DNA of 64,000 bases from Diplonema papillatum (taxonomy: Eukaryota > Euglenozoa > Diplonemea > Diplonemida > Diplonemidae), in contig JAPJBO010000001.1 in the NCBI GenBank assembly GCA_030068145.1, positions 930,001 to 994,000 on the forward strand, written 5' to 3'. The notes under the pieces were generated by a model. It was not told the origin of the DNA and did not search any database. It was given only the letters and a program-made list of their open reading frames with translations. A program made the translations under genes and the position numbers. Numbering within the stretch: position 1 is the first letter of the stretch; each line of letters opens with the position of its first letter. This document shows, piece by piece, positions 1 to 8,874 of this stretch.

Positions 1-385
1 GTCGAAGATTATTTCGAGGTTTGCTGTCGTTTCGGGGCCTGATGTGCCCGAAATTTGCGTTTTTTGCGGAGTTTCTCAGCCCCCCGGAGAAATTTACTTA
101 CTTACTTACTTAGCTTCTTAGCTTCGCCCGGACTTTGTTTCGCCCGAACTTAGCTTCACCTTCGCCCGAACTTTGCTTCACCAGAACTTTGCTCACCCGA
201 ACTTAGCTTCGCCCGGACTTTGCTTCGCCCGAACTTTGTTTCGCCCGAACTTAGCTTCACCCGAACTTTGCTTCACCAGAACTTAGCATTGCCCGAACTT
301 AGCTTCGCCCGAACTTTGCTGTTCCCCGCACTTTAACTGCTGCCTCCAGTCTCGCCACGCGCCGGCCTTAGCCGAGCGCACGTAC
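1..385 (+). repeat. Dispersed SINE-like repeat, copy 1 (head cut off by window start)
   Basis: This segment is the reverse complement of 39813-40572: the first 60 bases and the block at about 310-385 both match that copy. The middle (about 120-330) is a degenerate tandem array of short units of the type CTTCGCCCGAACTTTG. Homology to copy 2 stops sharply at 385. In copy 2 the equivalent 5' side is followed by tRNA-like promoter boxes, so I infer that the missing head of copy 1 lies just outside the window. Confidence 0.85.
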
Positions 386-579
386 TTTTTGCTGATAGAA
401 AGAAAAACCGACCGCTTACTACAAGAAACAGTCTAGAAAGCAGTGGCCGAGTCTTCCAGTACGTTCACGCTCGCTCGCGTGTCGTGGTTATTCCGAAGCA
501 GAGGGGCCTACCTTGGGAGCTACCCAGCTAGCCAGAGATACAGTATAATTCTGCGGCGAAACTTTGCGAACTTGGGGTT

Positions 580-888
580 CAAAAATACTCGAGGGGCTGC
601 CGTGTGCTTACTTCGAAGGAGGCTAGAGGGGGAGAAAACAATCCAACTACAAAGTGGGTCTTTTTTGTTGAACGCTTACGGGGACGGGACATCAGTCCCG
701 ACCACTCTCTTCACCCAGCTCAACGACCTGTCGAGTTGCTTCGGCATTTTTGTTGAACGCTTACGCCCCACTAAACCCAGATTCACCTGTGTTCCGTGTG
801 GGCTACAGCACATTTACCTCCTTTGATCTTTTGCAGCTGGCAGCCTCCTGAAGTATTTCCTACAAAGCAGGTGCTTATACAAAAAAAG
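580..888 (+). repeat. Dispersed repeat family B, copy 1
   Basis: It matches 16828-17055 in inverted orientation at high identity from AAAAATACTCGAGGG through to GTGCTTATACAAAAAAA. This copy carries about 85 extra bases bounded by a duplicated TTTTTGTTGAACGCTTACG, as in a local duplication or insertion. In copy 2 the same sequence lies directly upstream of a minus-strand ORF, so it may be the 5' region of a mobile element. A short ORF across 443-826 is made mostly of this repeat and is not treated as a gene. Confidence 0.85.
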
Positions 889-1869
889 AAGGCGTAGCGT
901 AAAGAGTCCACCGTACCAAGAAAGCTAGAAACAGGCAACGTGCAGAGGGAGAGTGCCCACCAAGTTGCCCCAATCAGTCAAGTGTCAGTGAAAAAAACCT
1001 GACCCCGCTCGTGCTTCTTGTGGCTACATTACCGCGAAAAGGCCTGGCAGGTTCGCTTTGGTTGACGGACGGGCCAGCTGGCTTGACAGCCTTTAGTTTG
1101 GCTGTGCTCGGTGGTTTGGCTGTTGGACGTTAGTAATGGTGTCTTGCAAGTAATCCATTCATCGGAGTGAAAGGTTTGAGGACGTACACCGTACGCATAC
1201 CGGGCCGACCACCGATGTTGCTGTGAACGATAATATAGCATGGAATAACAGGGGATCGATTCTCTATTCTTTTAGTTGGCCTCCTAACTGGAAGCTGACT
1301 CTGGATGTTGTTGGTCGCTTTTACGCCATCTAAAAGACGCGGCAGCGGTTTTGAAATGGGGCTAGCGAAGCGAAAGTTTCAAGCCCCTGTGCTTCGAATT
1401 ATCACTGCACCCGGATTTGTTGTACGCATTGCACGCATGCTTTACACACTCTTACAATATTCTGCAGGAGCCGCTTGTTGAGTTGGTTGGCGTGCAACGG
1501 GGAGTCGCATCCCCTGGCTTCCAAGCTCACAAAGTGCCCCACGGCGGCGACGATTGGATCCGTGGCATGCGTATTGGCAACAAGCGTCGGCTTGTCGGGA
1601 CCAAAGGCTGCTTTACTCTCACCTTTCGTACACGAAGCCAGAGGAATGGCGAGGCCGTGTATCGAGGCGTCGACTTGGTATGCAGCGTTTTCAAATTGTC
1701 AAGTGACAGCGCAACCATGGGGAGAAGCAGTTCGGGCAGAGATACCGGGGGCCGGGTGTACTCGTCATCGCCTCTGTTCGGGGCTGTCCGTACTTCCCTT
1801 GTTTTGTGTACTCAGACGTAGCTGCTCTGCTGCAAACATTCGCTGGTCTTCAAACAGGAAACAACACAG
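889..1869. other. Intergenic, no gene seen
   Basis: Short overlapping ORFs occur in several frames but none shows a domain or plausible splice partners. The last part is the likely promoter and 5' UTR of the metacaspase-like gene. Confidence 0.5.
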
Positions 1870-3179
1870 ATGACTATGCGAGAGGACATCTTCCACGCGT
1901 GGGTACCCGCATTCGAGACGATACGCTCCATTATGTACGACAAGAACGTCTTGCTGCCCTCGCATACAGTTCGACCAAACTTCATGACTGGCATGTCGCC
2001 GCGTCCGATCCAGCCACCGCGCCAGCTGGCTATAAAGCACCCACCTGGTGTTGCGGGGTTGAGTGAACCCATTGGCCAGCCACCGCCGCCGTCTGTTCAC
2101 ATCAAGCAGCCACCACCCGGGTTTGCTACGAATGCAGGACCGGGACTGGGCGGACCGCCTGGGAAGCGAGTGAAAGCTCTTTTGATAGGCATCTCCTATG
2201 ATCGCGAGACGAGCGTGGCGCCGTTGCGGAAAGCGCCACTGGCCGCGTCGAACATGGGCAACTTCTTGATGCGCCGAGCGTCGCAGGCGTACGACATCCG
2301 TGTGCTACAAGACACCGGCGATGTCAACGTCCAGTCAGACGTCTTCCCGAGCAAACAGAACATCATCGACGCCATACAGTGGCTTGTGTCCGAGCCGAAT
2401 TCGAACCTTTTCCTCCTGTACGTCGGGCACGGGCGGAGTGTCTTGAACCGGGCTACGGATGCTATCGTGCCAGCCGACTTCCAAAGCGCAGGTGTCATTG
2501 AAGAATTTGCGTTCCAGCGGCTGATTAAAGAGAATGTGAAACCGAATACGAGCCTCACGTGCCTGTGGGACGTGTCAGGCGGTTCAGGGCCCATGCTGGT
2601 ATGGCTTACCTTTCTTCGACTTTCCTAATCGCGTGTGGACGATACTCTCATGGTCACGGCTCTCAGCGATTATCCTCAAGGCGATCTCCATCGCTCGGGG
2701 AGCAGTAAGAGTTTCGGGTCGGTACTAGGAGACTTGTTTGCTTGCAGAAGACCCACAGACTTAGAGGTGTGTTGCAACAAGCAAACCACCCTCTCCCGTC
2801 TTATTGGTGTATTGATGTCGGCCTTCCGCCTTAAACATGTGAACCAGTGCCAAAGAGAAAAATGCAACAGGAGTACCCGGAGAATACGATCGTGGAGGCG
2901 AGCGGCAAGGTCATGATATTACCGCGCGAGTGCGACAATGCTCCTCAAGGCAGCCGGATCGTAGTGATAAGCGGCGTCGCTGGAGAGGTTGTCAGCCCCG
3001 AGGCGTTGGGTTCACATGTGGCAGCTTTCACAGCAGTGCTCTCGGGCGCGACGAAGCTTTCTTACTCGGCTTTGCTGCACGGCATGCACGCGCACTTGAC
3101 ACGTGACGGGAAACCAGCCCACAAGTTACAGCTTACTTCGAACCAGCCTACTCGAGAACCAAATGTCTTCGAACTGTGA
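1870..3179 (+). CDS. Type I metacaspase-like protein, predicted catalytically dead
   Basis: Two exons, 1870-2598 and 2871-3179, joined in phase 0 (donor GTATGG, acceptor CAACAG), give 345 aa. The N-terminal 95 residues are proline-rich with repeated QPPPP/KQPPP-like motifs, as in the prodomains of type I metacaspases. The caspase fold starts at KRVKALLIGISY. The catalytic His is present at residue 187 in LYVGHG. The nucleophile motif, normally D-x-C-H-S-G, reads D234-V-S-G-G-S-G: Ser236 sits at the Cys position and Gly at the following His. The p10-like part follows (RIVVISGVAGEVVSPEA, then KLQLTSNQPTREPNVFEL). The fold is well supported. Loss of peptidase activity is inferred from the Cys-to-Ser change, as known for Trypanosoma brucei MCA4. 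The ATG at 1870 is the first one ahead of the Pro-rich region. Confidence 0.85.
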
Positions 3180-4194
3180 AAAATGCTAGAACTGAATTCA
3201 TAACCTGAGACTCGTCCTGCGCCTGTCAAAGTCCGTGCCGCCGCACTTCGATGCCATCCCTACTTGCAAGCCCCTATTTGAATGGACTTACACAGGGCCG
3301 TCGAGCTACGACATCCAAATGAAAGCGATCCGGACTCACGTTCGCTGTCCTGCGTGCAGGCGCCCATCGTAGATCAGAGTAAAGTCAGTCAACCGACTGG
3401 CTCCCTTTCTTCGCAACTCTAGATTACGTTGCAAATCTGATGACGATGAGCCAAGGCCAATCTCAGGCACAAATGCACTGCAACGCTGCTTCGTACATCG
3501 ACTCGACTCCTTGACGAGCTCGACCGGGGAGTAGCGGCGGCGCTTTTGAAAACAATGTCACTGTCCTCCTCTTGTAATCTTGCCATAATATTGTTTCCCT
3601 GTTCCCACGTAGCGCGACCTGCGCCTGTGGCAATGGCTTTTTTGCCAATAGAGTGCATTCCGAGTTATTTTTCTCTTGTCTCCCAACAACCTGTTCTTTT
3701 TCCCGTGTTAGACAACACTTGTTTAACGATTTGTACCCCAAGTAGCGATTCCTCAGCCCGAGCGAATACTGTTTTCAAGCCTTTCCGCAATTGAAAAACG
3801 CATTCTGTGGGCTGCATCCCCATGGGAGGAACTGTTGTAGCAGCTGGCGACAGACACTGAACTGAAGTCAGGTACTACCGTTTGCGTCAATTCGGATTCT
3901 AAAAAACTCTTCTGTGCGCGCTACCAGAAGACGATCCAACGTCCACAACGCACCTGTGACGAGTCAGTGACAGACGAAAATCACCGTCGACGACTCGTGT
4001 GCATTACGGGTTGCTGTACTTTGTTCAACAACTCATGCGGACACAGCGGTGCAGTGTCCTCTTCGGACTCATACCGGTTGTTAATGTCTGGAGCTGTGCG
4101 GAGCTTCGGGTTTCAACTGCCAGTGTTAGCGCAGTGTTAGCAAGCGGGTCAGAGTGTCTTGTTTCGAGTCGTAAACACAAACAGGGGTCCGCAA
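3180..4194. other. Intergenic, no gene seen
   Basis: About 1 kb between the metacaspase-like gene and SSL1. Only short unsupported ORFs on both strands. Confidence 0.5.
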
Positions 4195-5325
4195 ATGAAA
4201 CGGGGGCGGTCTCCGGAGGTAGACAACGAAACAGCTACCAACAATGAAAGCAATAATAAGGTGGGCAGAGACTCGGTGGTGAAGCGTGACTGGAAGCACC
4301 GGATCCGGCGCAACGTGATGCGGAACATGGTGCTGGTCATCGACGCTTCAGAAGGAGGCAACCGGCGCGATTTCTTGCCAGACCGCCTGAGTAATGTGGC
4401 ACTCGCTGCGACGGAGTTCGCGAGGCGGTTTTTCGACAAGTGCCCCTTGGGCCGCCTGGGTCTGGTCATCACACGCGAAGGTGCGGCAGAGGTTGTAACC
4501 GGATTACAGGTTGGTCCGCAGCAGATACAGCATCGTTTGAACGAGACCATCAGACAGTCTTGCGGGTCAGGCGTCGCGTCGTTGCAGAATGCCCTCGACA
4601 CCGCCATGAACCAGCTGAAAGCGCAAGCGTTGGTGTCTACACGTGAAATTCTTATTTTATGGTCCAGTAGCAGCACCGCGGACCCGGGTGATATTTTCAG
4701 TACCATGGACGAGGCTGCACGGCAGCGCATCACTTGCAACATCATCAGCATTGGAGGGCAACTCCGCGTGTTGAGTACGCTGGCAAACCGAACTGGTGGA
4801 ACCTACACTGTTCCGAAGCATGAAGTCCACTTTCAAGAACTCCTGTTCTCCCATGCAGATGCACCTGTCGACACGAGTCCATCCGAGGGCTCGCAACTGA
4901 ACACCAGTAAGCAGCAGGAGCAATCCACAAAGGTTCCAGCCTTGCCGAAGTCCTTTGTAGTCATGGGCTTCCCGAACATCGCAAAATGCACCACCACCAC
5001 GTCCGAAGAGATACTACGGCCGAAGTACGAGTGCCCTCGTTGTGCGTCAATTGTGGCCATGCTGCCCGCTGTGTGCGATGTCTGCAACATAACGCTTCTT
5101 TCGTCGGTGCATGTTGCTCGCTCCTTTTACTCGCTTTTCCCATCTCGAAAGTCCGAGTCTGTCACCATCAGCAGCCCAGTTATCTGCACCGCGTGCAACG
5201 CCGCAGCCGAAAGCTTGAAGAGATGCACTGCCTGTCAATCAACATTCTGCGCAGCTTGCGACGAGTTCATACACTCGAAGCTGAACAATTGCCCGGGTTG
5301 CGCGGCCTCTCCTGATGGTACCTAG
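4195..5325 (+). CDS. SSL1: TFIIH core subunit p44 / Ssl1
   Basis: A single exon of 376 aa. The open frame extends 12 codons upstream, but only through non-ATG codons, so the ATG at 4195 is taken as the start. The N-terminal basic segment is followed by a von Willebrand A fold (about residues 40-215, starting NMVLVIDASEGG, ending near GGTYTVPKHEVHF). The C-terminal Cys-rich region (about 275-375) has a C4 finger (CPRC...CDVC) and a RING-like finger (CTAC...CTACQSTFCAACD...CPGC). This order is diagnostic of p44, which activates the XPD helicase within TFIIH in transcription initiation and nucleotide excision repair in the nucleus. Length agrees with the family (about 390-460 aa). Confidence 0.95.
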   Translation: MKRGRSPEVDNETATNNESNNKVGRDSVVKRDWKHRIRRNVMRNMVLVIDASEGGNRRDFLPDRLSNVALAATEFARRFFDKCPLGRLGLVITREGAAEVVTGLQVGPQQIQHRLNETIRQSCGSGVASLQNALDTAMNQLKAQALVSTREILILWSSSSTADPGDIFSTMDEAARQRITCNIISIGGQLRVLSTLANRTGGTYTVPKHEVHFQELLFSHADAPVDTSPSEGSQLNTSKQQEQSTKVPALPKSFVVMGFPNIAKCTTTTSEEILRPKYECPRCASIVAMLPAVCDVCNITLLSSVHVARSFYSLFPSRKSESVTISSPVICTACNAAAESLKRCTACQSTFCAACDEFIHSKLNNCPGCAASPDGT

Positions 5326-6100
5326 AGGTTGCACGGCCTCACATGATGGTACCTACTAGAGAGCGCTTTCGGCGGCCTGTCAGCTTTCCACAGCGCGTTG
5401 TGTCTTTTCTGCAAATCTAACCGTGAAAGACCCACCGGAAATTGTCTGCGGTAGCTCACGCACGGTCGAACGGGGTGCTCATCAGTCTGCTCAGCTGTAG
5501 ATGAAGTTGGGGTGAAGCTCGCAGCTACAATCATTCTCCTACAACGCACGCATTCACCGTTCCGAGCATCGTACCGTAATCGTAAGTATATTTCGCTCTC
5601 AAGCCTACCGGAAGCCTACTATCCTGTGCAACCCACTAGCCTCCGCGCGCGACTTGCGCTTTTTAGCAAAGCCGAGCGAGCCCCTTATTGCTCTCCCTCG
5701 CACGAACCACATATTGTCGAATGCTGAAAACACTTGGGCTAGACTCGTGCGTCGGTTTGCAAAACATGCTCGTTGCATGGCTGGACGGCTCCGAAGAGAT
5801 GATTGCGGTGCGACAAACTCGCAGCCGATTCACTTCTGCATCGGTTGATTTACCTGGTCGCGCGCAGGCACTCTGTAATGCTAGGTTGCAGCAGAACGAT
5901 ACGAACACGGAAAGTCATTAGTGCATCAAGAGTAGTGCTGCGCACTCCCGCTGTCGACATTCCACACGCAATTCGATTTGTTTTTTCTCGTTCTCACGAG
6001 GCATTTAGTAGTAGTACAGCGTTCTCAGCGCAAGCACTTCTCAGACCAGAGCAACGGCACATTTTAAGAAGAACCCCCAAACTAAATTCGGGCATCAAAA
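5326..6100. other. Intergenic, no gene seen
   Basis: Spacer between SSL1 and RAB4 with only short overlapping ORFs. The stretch just before 6101 is A-rich and ends TCAAAAATGTC at the Rab start. Confidence 0.5.
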
Positions 6101-6962
6101 ATGTCGGCTCAAGCAACGTACGACGTGCTCATCAAATGCGTTATCATCGGTGACCAGTCGACAGGTAAAAGCTGCATCCTGCACAGGTTCATTGAGGGGA
6201 ACTTCATCGAAGACCAGACGAGCACCATCGGCGTCGAATTCGGCACGAAGATTGTGAACGTTATGGACAAGGACGTTAAACTTCAGGTTGCCTTCCTCGT
6301 TCGTTCTTCGTTCTAATATCATAATTTTCCGAACAACAAGCCTAATTATTGCCTATCAAACGCGACGCCTGCTGCAGAGCGAAGTCTCTTCTTGGACACA
6401 GTTCCAGCCCTCATTCTCTTGTAAAGTATAGTTATTGTTGCTTCTACTGCCTACCTTCAGGGCTGCTGGTGACGAACGTGCAGCTTTATGGTGAAGAAAG
6501 GCCATACAGAGTGAAGGCGAAAAATATCCACAGATCTGGGACACTGCTGGGCAAGAGCGCTACCGCTCAGTGACGCGAAGTTACTACAGGGGAGCCGCAG
6601 CTGCCCTAATTGTGTTTGATCTGACGTCGCGAGCGAGCTTCATGAACGTGCAGATGTGGTTGGAGGATGCGCGGCTGCTGGCCGGCCAGGACATCGTCGT
6701 GATGCTCGTCGGCAACAAGAGTGATCTCAGTCTGGGTGACCAGAGGCAGGTCACCACTCAAGAGGCTTCGCTGCTAGCGAGCCACAACGGCATGCTCTAC
6801 TTCGAGACCTCCGCAGTCACCGGCGAGCATATCGATGAGGCATTCTTGAAGATCGCAAAAACCGTCATCACGCGACGCGCCGACTTCGCCCCACCCACCG
6901 CAAACCACACGGTGAACCTCCGCGAAGGGAAGTCATCTTCCGAGAAAGGGTGTGCCTGCTAA
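6101..6962 (+). CDS. RAB4: Rab4-type small GTPase
   Basis: Two exons, 6101-6286 and 6534-6962, with a 247-bp intron between KLQ and IWDTAGQE, give 204 aa. All G motifs are present: P-loop GDQSTGKS, switch I TIGVEFGTK, WDTAGQE, GNKSD and ETSA. The frame TYDVLIKCVIIG, VKLQIWDTAGQERYRSVTR, SYYRGAA and LEDARLLAGQDIVV is closest to Rab4 rather than Rab2, 11 or 14. The C-terminus is GCAC, a CxC-type double geranylgeranylation signal. Rab4 acts in rapid recycling from early endosomes. The 'YRS' in the switch II region differs slightly from animal 'FRS'. Confidence 0.93.
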
Positions 6963-8874
6963 AGCAGATTGCTTGTGATCCTGGCCCACAGCAGCCACAC
7001 CGAACGTGGCATCAGCAAGAATTCCTGCTCTGCAATCAGCGGATGACAATTGGACGTGTGGCAGCCGTCTCCTGTTCCCGCGCGGATCGGCTGTGAAAAG
7101 CATTCTGGCCGAAGCCTTCAATACGTGGAGATGTGTGTGAAGATGGCTAATGAACTACCATTCTTGCGAGTTCATGTCTTTGTTGTTGAAAAACACTGAC
7201 AGCACCTAGATATGCCGATGTGGGAAAACAAATATATTCTGTGTGCATCCGCAGGATCTAGCAGCACTACCAACACTATAGCTCCGACGCTGGCAGGGTC
7301 ACCGATTTGGGTCCTTTTGTTGCTTGGGCCAACACAACGGAAGGGCGTACACCGAGTCTGGTGGAAAGAAATAAAAATACGTGAGCAAAGGAAAAGATGC
7401 ACAAACCTTGATGGTGCTTTCGTGATTGCGCCAAACGTCGCCAGCAGCAAACCGCACGCGGCGGAATGCATCTGCCGAAGCTATGTGCGCACCGGACTCT
7501 CCACATAACGATCTACCGTCCGGAAGGCGTGTCAATTGCCAAGTACCTGTGTGCACTATTGTACGAACCCAGTCACTTTCTTTGCAACAAACCTACGCAT
7601 TTCTTTCGTTGTTGTACACAAACTCCTTGTCCATAAAGAAAATAGCCACAAGGGTCGTGAAAAGTCCGTTGCGTGATCTCGTTTCCTCCTGTTATGCTAG
7701 CCCCGAAAGCCTGATCGAGTCAGCAGTTTGCAGCCCGGGAAGCTCCCCATGCTCGCAAATGTTTGCCGACAGCTTCAGACCTTACTTGCCCCAGACACCA
7801 TGGTCCCGACTCAAAGCTCTCCAGCTCTTGGCTGGGACCGCGTTTTTAAGCTGCATACGTGCCTATCTTGCGGCGTCGCCGAGACAACGTGGAAAGAGAA
7901 TCTCCGAAGCAGATCCATCATATCCAGGAGGACGTCTTCTGTCTTCAGGGCGGGCAGACCTCGTCGCCGCGTTAGGCGCGAGTTGGCGAAGAGGTGCTTA
8001 TGCAGATGACCTTCAGGGAGTAGCCGTCATTCCGAAGAAGGAAATGTACTGCACTGACCAACATGAGTCTCACCACGAAGCTCGGCAAAATACCCTGTTG
8101 TCACTCATTGACGTGCCCATGATCCCCAAATAAGTGAAGTCGTCGGGAGTATGAAGTTGCAACCGTTGTAAAAACCTCATTGTTGCGTCTGTGGTGTGTG
8201 CTCCCCGCTTCCAAATAAGAACAGGCGCCCCCCCCGAGGTTTTTGTCTTTTCTTCCGACACTCCCAACATCCGTTCCGTCGTCTACTCTCACTACAATAA
8301 GCTTCGTTTTCTGGCCCCTTTTCCGAACCCCTTCATCTGGTTCTCAACCCCTACTCCACGCAATTAGTTCTTTGTTCCCCTCATGAGGTCGTTGTTTGTT
8401 TTCTAGGCTAAGCCCGCCCGATGGTAGAGGGTTAAACACGATCTGCCTTTAGGTAAAAGGCATCAGCGCTGCTGTGCCATGAACCAACATGTTCGTGAAG
8501 AACCAGAATCACAGTCGGAGCTCGGCACGATGGGCGTGACGTCCACAGGTCTTGGAGGTGAACATGTCTTCGGCAGTCGAAGGAGCATTCTGCAGCAACA
8601 AGTTTTGTACGAACGCAGGACCTGTGCGGATCTCTTGTTATGATAATTCCCGGATGGGTTCACAGCAGCAAAACAAAAGCAAGGAGGGAAGAAGTGGAAG
8701 AAAAAAGAAACTACTCAAATAGCCCTTCCTTGCTCTACGAGAATCCATTTAGCAACGGTCACACGGAGACCCTAAATCACCCGAATCTCAAGCGAACTTT
8801 AACTCTAAAAAAAGGGGGGTCCGCTCACCAACCGAAGAAAACCAAGAAAAGGAAGGCATCGGCAAACTTTGTGC
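6963..8874. other. Intergenic, no gene supported
   Basis: Nearly 2 kb without a recognisable gene. A plus-strand ORF around 7483-8133 is open for over 200 codons but has no domain, is Ser/Arg/Leu-rich and has no splice partner (see rejected). The final part is the likely promoter and 5' UTR of the channel gene. Confidence 0.45.

Noticed and set aside
120-330. CRISPR-like array of short repeats
   Set aside because: Units are degenerate and directly tandem with no unique spacers, in a eukaryotic SINE-like repeat.
443-826. 127-codon ORF near the window start
   Set aside because: Starts at a non-ATG-supported position and consists mostly of dispersed repeat B, with frame-changing insertion between copies.
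2599-2870. Extra metacaspase exon starting at 2748 after a CAG
   Set aside because: Its frame reaches a TAA at 2832-2834, whereas splicing 2598 to 2871 keeps frame and family alignment.
7483-8133. Plus-strand ORF of about 216 codons between RAB4 and the channel
   Set aside because: No domain, no splice partner, and Ser/Arg/Leu composition expected from non-coding DNA. Transcript evidence could change this.
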